The notes: a model not told the origin generated them from the sequence alone. Shown: positions 15,831 through 24,251, counted from the stretch's first letter. The stretch is DNA of 32,472 nt from an uncultured Gemmatimonadota bacterium (GCA_902805735.1 CADCTW010000232.1:1-32472); one strand, 5' to 3'. Numbers and translations: made by a program.

Positions 15831-17164
15831 CCGCGGTGGCTCAGGAGGATGCGTCCGGCCGGCTCGCCCGGGAACCGGCCGCGGTCGTACACGGGCACCC
15901 CACGAACGTACGTCGTCCGCACCGCGCCGGCAAAGACGCCGCCCGCGTACGGCGTCACCTTGTGCCGGTGATGGAGCGTCCCGGGGCTCACCACGACCTC
16001 CGCGTCGGGCTCCCAGACCACCAGGTCCGCGTCGCGCCCCACCTCGATCGCGCCCTTGGCCGCGAGCCCCGCCAGCCGCGCCGGCGCCGCGCTCATCCAC
16101 GCGGCCAGCCGCTCGGGCCCCATCCCCCGCGCCCGCGCCCCGGTCCACATCACCGGCAGTCCGAGCTGCAGCGACGCGATCCCGCCCCACGCCGCGAACC
16201 AGTCGCCCGCCTTCATCGCGGGAGGGCAGGGGGAGTGGTCCGAGGCCACGAGATCCAGGTCGCCCGCCGCCAGGGCGTTCCAGAGCAGCGCCTGGTTGCC
16301 GCGGTCCCGGATGGGCGGCGCGCACTTCCACTCCAGCGCGTCGTCGCGGATCTCCTCCGCCGCGAAGTGCAGGTAGTGCGGGCAGGTCTCCACCGTGATC
16401 GGCAGCCCCTCCGCGCGGGCCTCGCGCAGCATCGGCAGGGCCTCCGCCGCGGCGAGATGGACGATGTGCACGCGCGTCCCGAACTCGCGGCAGAGGCGGA
16501 TCATCATCCCGATCGCCTCCGTCTCCGCCTCCGGAGGACGCGAGCGCAGGTAGGTGGCGTAGCGGGAGGGATCCTCCCCGGCGAGCGAAGCGGCGGCGCG
16601 CTCCAGCGGGGCGGGGAGCTCGGCGTGCACCAGGAGGGGCGCGCCCAGCTCCGCCAGGACCGGCATCGCGCGGCGCAGATCCGCCTCGCCCACGTGGCCG
16701 AACTCGTCCACGCCGGAGGGGGCCAGGAAGCACTTGAATCCGAGCACCCCCGCCGCATGCAGCGGGCGCAGCTCGGCCTCGTTCCCCGGCACCACGCCGC
16801 CCCAGAAGCCCACGTCCACGCGGCACCGTCCGGCCGCCGCCAGCTTCTCGCGCAGCCCCGCGACGGAGGTGGTGGCGGGGATGCTGTTCAGCGGCATGTC
16901 CACCAGCGTCGTGACCCCGCCCGCGGCGGCGGCGCGGGTGGCGGTCTCGAAGCCCTCCCAGCCGGTGCGGCCCGGCTCGTTGACGTGCACGTGCGTGTCC
17001 ACCAGCCCCGGCATCAGCACGGCGTCGCCCGCATCCACCACCGGCGCGCCGCCGGTATCCTCGAACCCACGCACCGCCACGATCCGCCCGCCGGCCACGT
17101 GCACCGAAGCGGGGCGCACGCCCTCCGGCAGGACGACGCGGCGCGCGCGGAAGACGGTGCTCAC
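15827..17164 (-). CDS. allB: Allantoinase
   Basis: This binuclear metal amidohydrolase opens allantoin to allantoate. The 445-residue protein contains the family ligands: HVH in PGLVDTHVHVNEPGRTGWEGF, the carboxylated Lys in GFKCFLAPSGVDEFGHV, His in APLLVHAELP, His in ETCPHYLHF, and Asp in LVASDHSPCPP. The HVNEPGRT..EGF stretch distinguishes it from dihydropyrimidinases and dihydroorotases. The C-terminal beta-domain shows GAIEVGRDADLVVWEPD and the H.RHK.TPYAG motif. GTG is the start, overlapping the stop of the YgjV-like gene by GTGA (17161-17164). Confidence 0.95.
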   Translation of the reverse strand: MSTVFRARRVVLPEGVRPASVHVAGGRIVAVRGFEDTGGAPVVDAGDAVLMPGLVDTHVHVNEPGRTGWEGFETATRAAAAGGVTTLVDMPLNSIPATTSVAGLREKLAAAGRCRVDVGFWGGVVPGNEAELRPLHAAGVLGFKCFLAPSGVDEFGHVGEADLRRAMPVLAELGAPLLVHAELPAPLERAAASLAGEDPSRYATYLRSRPPEAETEAIGMMIRLCREFGTRVHIVHLAAAEALPMLREARAEGLPITVETCPHYLHFAAEEIRDDALEWKCAPPIRDRGNQALLWNALAAGDLDLVASDHSPCPPAMKAGDWFAAWGGIASLQLGLPVMWTGARARGMGPERLAAWMSAAPARLAGLAAKGAIEVGRDADLVVWEPDAEVVVSPGTLHHRHKVTPYAGGVFAGAVRTTYVRGVPVYDRGRFPGEPAGRILLSHRG

Positions 17165-17784
17165 GACACCGGCAGGCGGTACATCCCCTCGCCCGGCGCG
17201 AAGCCCATGCGGCGAAGGTAGTCCGTGTGCTCGCGGCTCCCGGGCTCGCTCAGGATCTCGGTGACGCCCAGCTCGCGAAAGAACGCCGCCTGGTCGCGGA
17301 ACAGGTAGCGGCCCGTCTTGAAGTCGCGGAACTGCGGGATCACGAAGTCCAGCACCACGCACAGCGCGCCGCCGCCCCGCTTTTGGCCGATGAAGAGCCC
17401 GGCGGGCACCATGTCGCGCAGCACGAAGAAGGTGAGCTGGTCCGGCGCCGGCGCGTGCGTGAAGCCGGGGAGGAAGCGCTGGATGTCCGCGCGGTAGAAT
17501 TCCAGGAAGTAGCGGAGGTACTCCGAATCCGGCTGCACGCGCAGCAGCTTGAAGTACTCGCGCGAGCCCAGCATCTGCCGCAGGTAGTACAGGTTGATGA
17601 GCACGATCAGCCCGTTGACCGCCGCCACCGGGTACGCGTGGATCAGCACCCCGTATACCGTGAACGCCGCCGACCCCACCAGGTTGATCACCCTCAGCCG
17701 CAGGATGGAGCTCATCATCAGCGACACGGCCACCAGCACCGACGCCACGTACCCCACGATCTCCAGCACCATCTTCGAATCCAT
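17161..17784 (-). CDS. YgjV-family membrane protein with cytoplasmic C-terminal domain
   Basis: The 207-residue product begins with about three membrane helices (MVLEIVGYVASVLVAVSLMM, LRVINLVGSAAFTVYGVLIHAYPVAAVNG, IVLINLYYLRQML) resembling the YgjV inner-membrane family. A soluble domain of about 110 residues follows (YLRYFLEFYRADIQRFLPGF, QLTFFVLRDMVPAGLFIGQK, CVVLDFVIPQFRDFKTGRYLF, EHTDYLRRMGFAPGEGMYRL). The latter has an acyltransferase-like strand/helix rhythm ending in an RRMGF motif common in GNAT proteins, but this is an impression only. It is the first gene of the purine operon, overlaps allB by GTGA, and has GAGAGG before its ATG. Its role in urate or allantoin use is unknown. Confidence 0.75.
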   Translation of the reverse strand: MDSKMVLEIVGYVASVLVAVSLMMSSILRLRVINLVGSAAFTVYGVLIHAYPVAAVNGLIVLINLYYLRQMLGSREYFKLLRVQPDSEYLRYFLEFYRADIQRFLPGFTHAPAPDQLTFFVLRDMVPAGLFIGQKRGGGALCVVLDFVIPQFRDFKTGRYLFRDQAAFFRELGVTEILSEPGSREHTDYLRRMGFAPGEGMYRLPVS

Positions 17785-17841
17785 GACCTCTCGTCCTTGT
17801 CCCCGGATATCGCGAGCTGCCCGCCACGCGCGGCGCTCCTG

Positions 17842-17869
17842 AACGTAGCGGGGCGGAGGCGGATCTCAA
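17842..17869 (-). promoter_or_regulatory. Candidate promoter of the YgjV-allB-alc-uraD-pucM-puuD operon
   Basis: On the - strand TTGAGA (17864-17869) matches the -35 consensus at five of six bases and is followed, after a 16-base spacer, by TACGTT (17842-17847) as a weak -10. Transcription would begin about 50 bases before the first start codon at 17784. No operator-like palindrome was recognised next to it. Confidence 0.35.
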
Positions 17870-17890
17870 AAGGGACGGTGCACGACAGCA

Positions 17891-17920
17891 GCGGGCCCCG
17901 CGTGGTAGAGCGGGGCCCGC
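17891..17920. terminator. Strong GC hairpin, possible terminator
   Basis: A perfect 11-base stem GCGGGCCCCGC / GCGGGGCCCGC with the 8-base loop GTGGTAGA. On the - strand it lies 150 bases after the end of the Ig-like lipoprotein gene and just before the candidate promoter of the purine operon, which suits a terminator isolating the two units. No run of T follows immediately (TTTT occurs about 20 bases later), so the assignment is tentative. Confidence 0.45.
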
Positions 17921-18055
17921 AGTAGAAGTGGAGGCCGGCGTTTACATCCCAGGCCCGTTCCGAATACAAGAACATGAATATCCAGCGAGAGTACAGCCAC
18001 CGGCTGCTTGCCGACGATCATGCGTGCCCCCCCCAGACCGACTGATGGTCAAGCT

Positions 18056-18763
18056 TCAGTCGATCACCTCGATCGTCGCTTCGCCGATCACCTGAGCGGA
18101 CCCTTCTCCCGCCGCGGTCGCGACAATTCTCACTGGTCCGCGGTACGAGGTGCTGCCCGCCGTGTAGCGCACGGCCGCCACTCCGCTGGCATCGCTTGGC
18201 GAGGCGACGCCGAACTGGCCGATCTCGACGCTGGTTCCCGCTTGGAACGCGCGGAAAGTGACGGGGGTCGACGGGCTAACTCTTCCGGTGGCGCGGCGTA
18301 GCTGTGCGGCCACGCGCAACTCGTTCTTCACGCCCGCGGACAGTGCGAACTTCTCGGGTTCCACATCGAGCCGCTGCGGAAGCGCCCGGGTGAAGTCCAC
18401 CGAGTCCTGACGCACGATGTTCTGCACGCTCAGGCGCACGCGCGCCATCCCGGGCTCCACCGGCGCGCGGAGGGACACGCGTGCGATCCCGTGCTCGTCG
18501 GCCGTGACTGTGGCGGACTTCCCGTCCCCTTCGGTGAGAGTGGCGCCGGAGACGGTGAAAGTCAGCGAGCGACGGTCGCCGCGGGTATCCGGGTCAACGC
18601 TCGCCGTGCCGTGCACGAGGGTGGCCCCATCCGCCGGAGCGGACGCCGCGGAGAGCGAGAGGGAAAGGACCCGCGGATCGTTCGAGTCAGTGGCGCCGTC
18701 GTCGCACCCCGGCACGAGGACAAGCACGGCAAGAAGGGGCCACCGGGTCAGGTAGTTCCGCAT
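18056..18763 (-). CDS. Lipoprotein with bacterial Ig-like domains
   Basis: The 235-residue product starts MRNYLTRWPLLAVLVLVPGC, a lipoprotein signal with the lipobox VPGC (Cys20), followed by an acidic linker (DDGATDSNDP). The rest looks like two immunoglobulin-like (invasin/Big-type) domains: about residues 33-125, with DGATLVHGTASV..SLTFTVSGATL..ATVTADEHGIARVSLRAP, and about 130-235, with TPVTFRAFQ..PSDASGVAAVRYTAG..RIVATAAG. The repeated 'asG.A.v...ag' strand is typical of such surface domains. It should be anchored in the envelope facing outward. It ends a run of four co-directional envelope genes and starts 4 bases after the stop of the small cysteine-containing protein. Confidence 0.8.
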   Translation of the reverse strand: MRNYLTRWPLLAVLVLVPGCDDGATDSNDPRVLSLSLSAASAPADGATLVHGTASVDPDTRGDRRSLTFTVSGATLTEGDGKSATVTADEHGIARVSLRAPVEPGMARVRLSVQNIVRQDSVDFTRALPQRLDVEPEKFALSAGVKNELRVAAQLRRATGRVSPSTPVTFRAFQAGTSVEIGQFGVASPSDASGVAAVRYTAGSTSYRGPVRIVATAAGEGSAQVIGEATIEVID

Positions 18764-18767
18764 GGCG

Positions 18768-19115
18768 TCACACTCCCGCGTTGGCGGTTACCACGACCAC
18801 GCCACCCAGGCGGATGGTCGGGCAGCCGGGTTCCCGGATCTCGATCTCGATCTCGTGTACCCCTTCTCCGTTGCCGTCTGCGGACACCAGGTGGAGGAAC
18901 TCGCAAACCTCCTGCGTTCCAGAGAAGGTGAGGGTGCGGCTCACGCTCTTCACCGGCACTCCGTTGCTCAGGATCCGGATCCCGGAGCCCGCCCGGTATA
19001 TGATCTCGACGATGGTGTTCGTCGCGCTGTTCATCTCGAAGCAGACCTCGACACGCCCCGGCAGGGACAGCGACTTCGGCGTGACGCTGGGATTCCTGGT
19101 GATGTCGATGCACAT
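18768..19115 (-). CDS. Small beta-rich protein with four cysteines, unknown function
   Basis: The 115-residue product has no signal peptide or membrane segment and no family I recognise. ATG at 19115 is chosen because GGAGGAA (19118-19124) is ideally placed. The open frame continues upstream through the end of the barrel-protein gene with implausible sequence. The protein looks entirely beta: GRVEVCFEMNSATNTIVEIIYRAG, IRILSNGVPVKSVSRTLTFSG, HEIEIEIREPGCPTIRLGGVVVV. Its cysteines are near residues 2, 28, 65 and 95. It sits between an exported beta-barrel-like protein and an Ig-like lipoprotein, so an envelope role is possible even without an export signal. Confidence 0.7.
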   Translation of the reverse strand: MCIDITRNPSVTPKSLSLPGRVEVCFEMNSATNTIVEIIYRAGSGIRILSNGVPVKSVSRTLTFSGTQEVCEFLHLVSADGNGEGVHEIEIEIREPGCPTIRLGGVVVVTANAGV

Positions 19116-19131
19116 GGTTCCTCCGATGCGG

Positions 19132-20832
19132 TTATTTGGAGAGGACGTCGCCCACCCGACCCAGTGCCGCCCTGGCGTCGAAGTCGAAGGAGAGCGAGAG
19201 GAAGGGCGAAGCGGCGATGGACGTGTCGTCGACGAGGGGGTTCGGGTGGCGGCCGCGGAAGAGAACTCCGCCTCCCGTGAGGCGGATCGCATCCGTCATG
19301 CGCCGGCCCGTTCCCAGGAGGAGCGAGTACGAGGAGAACAGGTCGTCCCGGACGTCCTTCTGCGAGATGGAGGTGGCCGTCAGGCCCAGGGTGAAGCTCC
19401 AGCGGTCCAGCTCGCGCTGGCCGAATCCGAGCGGCACGCGCTTGTTGATGGCGCCGGGGTAGAAGTTCACGCCAAAGTAGGGGGCGGCTTCGCCGAGCTT
19501 GGGGAGGTAGGCCATGCCGATGTCTGCGGTTACGTACTGCTTCGCGCGCGCCTCGAAGCTCGATATGGAGGTCGCGCTGAGATCGACCTTGCGCTCCGCC
19601 TCCACCTGGAGCTCTCCCGCCGCGCTCTCGAGGAGCCGGCGGCGCTCCGCGTCGTTGGAGGTCCACCTGGCGAGCGCGGTCCGGATTCCGTGTGCCTGGC
19701 CCATGGCGGCTTCCAGCCGCCGGCGAAGGCCCTCCGCGTCGTCACGCCGTATCGCGAACCTCTGTTGCAGCGCCGGGGTGGCTTGCAGGGCGGCGGCCAC
19801 GTTCCGAAGCTGCGTCAGGCGCAGGTAGGTGGAGTCGAGGCGGGCCGCGCGTGCCGCGACGTCCGCCGAGTCCGCCAGGGATGTCATCCCAACCGTCTGC
19901 GCCGGCCGCGCGGCGGCCGGTTTCAGCACCACCATTCCGCGCAGGCTCGCGTCCACGACGTCCGGGTCGGGAACGATGAGAAGACGCGCGGTGGCCACCG
20001 ACTCCTCCAGCGTCGCTGAGTCCAACCCGGCGACCCGGTCGCGCGGCGACAGGGTGGCCACGACGCGGCTCAGCACCCGGTCGTGCCCGAGAGCGGAGAG
20101 CGAACCCGAAGTCATGTTCATCGCCGAGTCCCAATCCACCGCGGCGCGACGCCGTCCGTCCTGCGCGCTCAGGATCTCGCCCGTCCGCAGCAGCGTCTCG
20201 AGCGGCGGTTTGGCCTGGGTGGTGTCGAACAGTGTGCCGCGCGTGTGCACCTTGTCGTTGGGGCGCGATGGCAGAGCCCTGGCGAGTACGACCTGCAACT
20301 GCCGCACATTCGCCGGGGACAGGCTACGCGGCGCGTCCGCCACATCGAGCTTCTCAAACGTCGTGTCGAGGATGGCGAACGCGCGGTCGCGGAACTTCTG
20401 CAGGTCCTTTCCCACGATGGCCGAGCGGGTACCGAAGCACAGGGTGTAGCGACGGTTGGCGCGCAGCCCGCGCACGAGCATCACGGAGAAGGAATCGCTC
20501 TTGAAGTCGCGGCTGCGGGTCCATTCCCGGATGCCGGGGTCGAGCTCCTCGAGCCGGCGCTCGCACGCTTCTTCCGCGGCATCCGGGTCACTCGAGTCGA
20601 TGTCGCGCAGGTCGATGGGGCGGGCGTCCACCCGGCGGAGCGCCTCGGGAGCGGCGCCGACCAAGAGGAACGGCTCGCCGAACGGGAGCGTGGACCGCGT
20701 TGCCGCGGCACCCAGCTCCACCGGCACGCGGATGTACACCTCCTGCGCGCTCAGGCTGGGCACTCCCGGGGTGGGGATGGTGAGCACGGCGGCAAGTAGG
20801 GCCACGCGGCGCCACCAGGGGAAAAGCGTCAT
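19132..20832 (-). CDS. Exported protein with probable C-terminal beta-barrel region
   Basis: I do not recognise the family. The 566-residue protein has a signal peptide (MTLFPWWRRVALLAAVLTIP, then PSLSAQE), a mixed middle region (about 30-370), a helical stretch rich in Arg/Ala/Leu (about 300-410), and a final 140 residues of alternating strands (KQYVTADIGMAYLPKLGE, PYFGVNFYPGAIN, SFTLGLTATSIS, SYSLLLGTGRRMT, IRLTGGGVLFRG, SPFLSLSFDFDARAAL). Those are typical of outer-membrane beta-barrel porin-like domains. GGAGG lies 8 bases before the ATG. It is the largest gene of the envelope cluster 18056-21604 and lies 16 bp before the small beta-rich gene. Confidence 0.75.
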   Translation of the reverse strand: MTLFPWWRRVALLAAVLTIPTPGVPSLSAQEVYIRVPVELGAAATRSTLPFGEPFLLVGAAPEALRRVDARPIDLRDIDSSDPDAAEEACERRLEELDPGIREWTRSRDFKSDSFSVMLVRGLRANRRYTLCFGTRSAIVGKDLQKFRDRAFAILDTTFEKLDVADAPRSLSPANVRQLQVVLARALPSRPNDKVHTRGTLFDTTQAKPPLETLLRTGEILSAQDGRRRAAVDWDSAMNMTSGSLSALGHDRVLSRVVATLSPRDRVAGLDSATLEESVATARLLIVPDPDVVDASLRGMVVLKPAAARPAQTVGMTSLADSADVAARAARLDSTYLRLTQLRNVAAALQATPALQQRFAIRRDDAEGLRRRLEAAMGQAHGIRTALARWTSNDAERRRLLESAAGELQVEAERKVDLSATSISSFEARAKQYVTADIGMAYLPKLGEAAPYFGVNFYPGAINKRVPLGFGQRELDRWSFTLGLTATSISQKDVRDDLFSSYSLLLGTGRRMTDAIRLTGGGVLFRGRHPNPLVDDTSIAASPFLSLSFDFDARAALGRVGDVLSK

Positions 20833-20875
20833 CGGGAAACCTCCGGGTGAAAGGAGCTGCGGATTGAGGGGGCGC

Positions 20876-21604
20876 TCACGCGTCGGCGCGGACCATCTCC
20901 GCGCGGGCGCGCTGCGCAAAGGTGTTGACGATCCGCTCGAAGCTGGCGGGGGCCGGAGCTTCGAGCGCGGTAGCTCCGAAGGTGCCCGGCGCCGCCAGCC
21001 GGTCATGCGTCTCGATCGCGATCACGCGAAACGTCTCCAGCTTCTCGGCCCACTGGGCGTCCACGCGCGTCGTCTCGTGCTCCGCAGCTTCGCGGTCCTT
21101 TTTGTCCTCCTGCGCCTGCAGCGCGGCCATGCGCGCCAGGATGATCGCCTCGCCCCCGAGCCCCGCCGTCAGCGCTGTTCCCATCAGTGACCACCAGGCA
21201 TCGCCGGTGGGATTGAGGGTCAGGACGATGACCGCCGCGACGGAGCCCACGATCAGCTTTCCGAGAAAACCCAGCATGAAGCCCTGCTCGTACCTCCCCG
21301 GTCGCTCCAGGCGCCCGCCGTCCGACGCGCGATCGGCGGCGAATGCTCCTACGGCGCCGCAGGCGACCATGAGGAAGAGCGAGAGGCCGAAGGGCTCCGG
21401 GAATCCCGAATCGTCAGTGGTGTTCCTGCGTTCTTTCGTCGTGTCCCTGGCGCCGCCCGGTTCGGCGGCCGGTGCGGTGGCGGCGGTGGGCCGCTGCGGA
21501 GCGGGTGGTGTCTGCGCGGGGACGTGGCCGGCCCACAGCATCAACGCCAGCGCGCAGAGAAGCACGTGGCGTTTGGGGGGCGGGGGCAGCGGGAGTAAGA
21601 ACAT
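20876..21604 (-). CDS. Membrane protein of unknown function with N-terminal signal
   Basis: The 242-residue protein starts MFLLPLPPPPKRHVLLCALA and continues to a signal-like cleavage zone (GHVPAQTPP). A Pro/Ala/Thr-rich linker leads to two or three membrane segments (FGLSLFLMVACGAVGAFAA, FLGKLIVGSVAAVIVLTLNP, SLMGTALTAGLGGEAIILARMAAL). The C-terminal 90 residues are helical, charged and probably coiled-coil (QAQEDKKDREAAEHETTRV). No family was recognised. It is first in the four-gene envelope run, 43 bp before the barrel-protein gene, and is divergent from the BTAD regulator with 151 bp between their starts, so that regulator may control it. Confidence 0.7.
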   Translation of the reverse strand: MFLLPLPPPPKRHVLLCALALMLWAGHVPAQTPPAPQRPTAATAPAAEPGGARDTTKERRNTTDDSGFPEPFGLSLFLMVACGAVGAFAADRASDGGRLERPGRYEQGFMLGFLGKLIVGSVAAVIVLTLNPTGDAWWSLMGTALTAGLGGEAIILARMAALQAQEDKKDREAAEHETTRVDAQWAEKLETFRVIAIETHDRLAAPGTFGATALEAPAPASFERIVNTFAQRARAEMVRADA

Positions 21605-21755
21605 CGCGCTCTCCGTAGTGGAGGGTGAGTGGATCGCGCAACCGTGGCGCAAAGGGGATTGCTTGCGCTGGTCCGGAATGCGCGGTTAACTAATGCGTCG
21701 CGGCTCTCAATCTCCCATCCGATCAGAAGTCAACTCTCTTATCTACTCTCGTAAG

Positions 21756-24251
21756 ATGTTCTCTCTCAATGTCTTGGGTGGTGCGAGCCTGGAAGGGGAT
21801 GCGGGTCCCGTCACCGGGAGGGCCGCGCACAAGCGGCGTGTGGCGCTGCTCGCGATTCTGGCTGCGGCGCGCGGGCGTCCCGTGGCTCGCGAGCGCATTG
21901 TGGGACTTCTCTGGTCCGAGCACCCTACGGACGCTGCCCGGCGCCTCCTTTCCGAATCCCTGTACGTGGTGAGGAAGGAGCTTGAGGAGGAGGTCTTCAT
22001 CTCGACCGGGGACGAAGTCGCGCTCAACGGCGCGGTGGTCCGGAGCGACCTGGGCGAGTTCCAGGACGCGCTCGATGGAGGATTCGTAGAAGCCGCATTG
22101 AGGCTCTATCGCGGGCCCCTGCTGGACGGCTTCTACGTGGCGGACGCGCCGGAATTCGAACGTTGGGCAGAGGAGGAACGCGATCGACTCGCGCGCGCGT
22201 TCGCCCGCGGCGTGGAGTCGGTAGCGGACGAGGCTGAGGGAGCGGGCCGTCTCCTCGATGCCGTGGAATGGTGGCGCCGCCTGGCGGGCCACGACCGGTT
22301 CAGCTCGCGGATCGCCGCGCGCCTGGTCCAAGCACTAGACGCTGCGGGCGAACGGGCCGCCGCCCTGCGCTACGCCGTGACGCATGCGGCCCTGCTGCGC
22401 GAGGAGCTCGGAGTGGAGCCCGGCCCCGAGCTGGCGCGCATCGTCGAGCGCCTGCGCGCGGAGCCCGCTCACGTGATGCCCACATTCCCACTTCCCGCCG
22501 TGGCCGCTCCTCCCGAGCACGGCGGGACGGGTACGACGGCACCGGCAGCGCCGTCGGAGTCGGTCATCGAGGCGTCGCCTCCCGGTCGGGAAGTCCCGTC
22601 GCTGCCCGCGCCAGCCGGGCCTGCACGGGCACCTTCACCCCGTCCGGCGGCGGTGCGCTGGAACCGGGCGGCATATCGGGCCGGGACGGTGGGGATGATC
22701 CTCGGCCTCCTGATCGCGGCCGCCACCGGCGGGGGCAACGTTGCTGGAGGGCCCCCAGACGTTCCCGGCCTCGACCCCCGCCGGATCGCCGTGCTTCCCT
22801 TCGAAGCGGATGGGGGCGATGCACAGATGGAAGCTCTCGCGGCAGGGCTCACGGGCGCGCTGATCGACCGCCTGAGCGACGTGCAGTCGCTGAGGGTGAT
22901 CTCCAGGAGCGGCGTCCTGCCCTACGGGGACAGGGCGGTTCACCTGGACAGCGTGGTGCGCGACCTCGAGGTCGGGACGCTGGTGACGGGGCGGCTCCAG
23001 CGGTCGGGTGGGTCGTACCGTGTGGCGGTGCAGCTCGTGGACGGGAACTCGGGCGAGCAGCTGGGAAGTGAGCGCGTTCAGCGGGAAGAGGCCGAGCTGT
23101 TCGCGCTCGAAGACGCTGTCGCCGATCAGGTGGAGAGGTTTCTGCGGCGCCGACTGGGAGACCACGTGCGGTTGCGGGAGCAGCGTGCCGCCACGCGCAG
23201 CTCCACGGCCTACACGCTCGTGTTCCGGGCGCAGCGGCTGCGGAGTGAGGCCGGAGCGGTATCGCTCCGCAACGACTCGCTGGACATCGAAGCCGCTGAC
23301 GCGCTTCTGGCGACGGCCGATTCGCTCCTCGCCCGCGCTGAAGAGGAAGATGCCCGCTGGGCTCAGCCGCGCATCGAACGGGCGCAGGTGTGGCTGGGCC
23401 GGTCGGTGCTCACCTCCGGCCACGCGCGCGGGGAAGCGCTTCGCCGGTCGATCGGCCACGCCGAGCGGGCGCTCGCGCTTCCAGGAGACAGCACCGCCGC
23501 CCTGGAAGCACGAGGCACCGCGTACTGGCGGCTCGCGACCGCGTTCTCGGGTCCGCGCGACACGCTTCTGACGCGGTCCGAGCGTGACCTGCGCGCCGCC
23601 ACTGCCCGTGATCCCGCCCGGGCGAGCGCGTGGAGCACGCTCAGCCAGATGCTCCGCTTCAAGGGGGCGCTCGCGGAGTCGCGCCAGGCGGCCCAGCGGG
23701 CGCTGGAGGAGGACGCGTACCTGGTGGACGCAGACAACACGCTGGACCGGCTGTTCCGTGTGTCGGTCATGCTGGCTGATTATCGTGAAGCCGCGCGCTG
23801 GTGTGATCGCGGAAGGGAGGCGTTCCCTCGCGACTGGCGGTTCGTGGAATGCCGCCTGACGCTGATGCGGGAAGATCCGAATGCGCGTCCCGACCCGGAG
23901 CTGGCGTGGAGCCTCGTTGCCCGGCTCGAGGAGATCGACCCGGCGGACAAAGCCCGGCGCGGGGGCAATCCCTTCAGTCCGATCTTCCGGCGCATGGTGG
24001 CCGCCTCCATCTCCGCCCGTGCCGGTGACACGGCGCGCGCCCGGGCGGAGAACGCCCGGGCGCGCCAGGAGACTGCAGCGAACCGTGAGCTGAGCCTCGA
24101 CTTGGACTATGAGGAAGCGTACCTGCGCCTCACCCTCGGCGAGCGTGAGGAGGCCATCCGGCTCCTGCGCAGGTACCTCGCGGCTCGCCCTAACCAGCGC
24201 GAGTTCCTCCTGCGCGATCCGCTATTCGTCGGAATCATCGAAGAAATTTGA
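21756..24251 (+). CDS. Membrane-anchored BTAD/SARP-like regulator with TolB-like and TPR domains
   Basis: The 831-residue protein joins several parts. An N-terminal winged-helix plus bacterial transcriptional activator domain spans about residues 1-240 (LLGGAS..AHKRRVALLAILAAARGRPVARERIVGLLW..., typical SARP-like sequence). A Pro/Ala linker and one membrane helix follow near residue 305 (AGTVGMILGLLIAAATGG). A TolB-N/FlgO-like domain lies at about 340-465 (RRIAVLPFEADGGD, TGALIDRLSDVQSLRVISRSG, LVTGRLQRSGGSYRVAVQLVD), then TPR-like helices to the end. The DNA-binding part should face the cytoplasm and the sensor/TPR part the periplasm, as in ToxR-like one-component regulators. ATG at 21756 fits the conserved start. 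Its end overlaps the convergent gene by 17 bp. Confidence 0.85.
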   Translation: MFSLNVLGGASLEGDAGPVTGRAAHKRRVALLAILAAARGRPVARERIVGLLWSEHPTDAARRLLSESLYVVRKELEEEVFISTGDEVALNGAVVRSDLGEFQDALDGGFVEAALRLYRGPLLDGFYVADAPEFERWAEEERDRLARAFARGVESVADEAEGAGRLLDAVEWWRRLAGHDRFSSRIAARLVQALDAAGERAAALRYAVTHAALLREELGVEPGPELARIVERLRAEPAHVMPTFPLPAVAAPPEHGGTGTTAPAAPSESVIEASPPGREVPSLPAPAGPARAPSPRPAAVRWNRAAYRAGTVGMILGLLIAAATGGGNVAGGPPDVPGLDPRRIAVLPFEADGGDAQMEALAAGLTGALIDRLSDVQSLRVISRSGVLPYGDRAVHLDSVVRDLEVGTLVTGRLQRSGGSYRVAVQLVDGNSGEQLGSERVQREEAELFALEDAVADQVERFLRRRLGDHVRLREQRAATRSSTAYTLVFRAQRLRSEAGAVSLRNDSLDIEAADALLATADSLLARAEEEDARWAQPRIERAQVWLGRSVLTSGHARGEALRRSIGHAERALALPGDSTAALEARGTAYWRLATAFSGPRDTLLTRSERDLRAATARDPARASAWSTLSQMLRFKGALAESRQAAQRALEEDAYLVDADNTLDRLFRVSVMLADYREAARWCDRGREAFPRDWRFVECRLTLMREDPNARPDPELAWSLVARLEEIDPADKARRGGNPFSPIFRRMVAASISARAGDTARARAENARARQETAANRELSLDLDYEEAYLRLTLGEREEAIRLLRRYLAARPNQREFLLRDPLFVGIIEEI

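Larger units (their letters stand above)
17785..18055. other. Intergenic region upstream of the purine operon
   Basis: These 271 bases separate the YgjV-like gene from the end of the Ig-like lipoprotein gene; both are on the - strand. It holds a candidate promoter for the purine operon (17842-17869) and a strong GC hairpin (17891-17920). No believable gene was seen. Confidence 0.6.

Noticed and set aside
17718..17975. 85-residue open frame on the - strand before the YgjV-like gene
   Set aside because: It crosses the GC hairpin and the candidate promoter, overlaps the start of the YgjV-like gene in another frame, and shows no domain.
21663..21691. Possible promoter TTGCGC-17-TTAACT before the BTAD regulator gene
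   Set aside because: The -10 element matches only three of six consensus bases, so it was not annotated.
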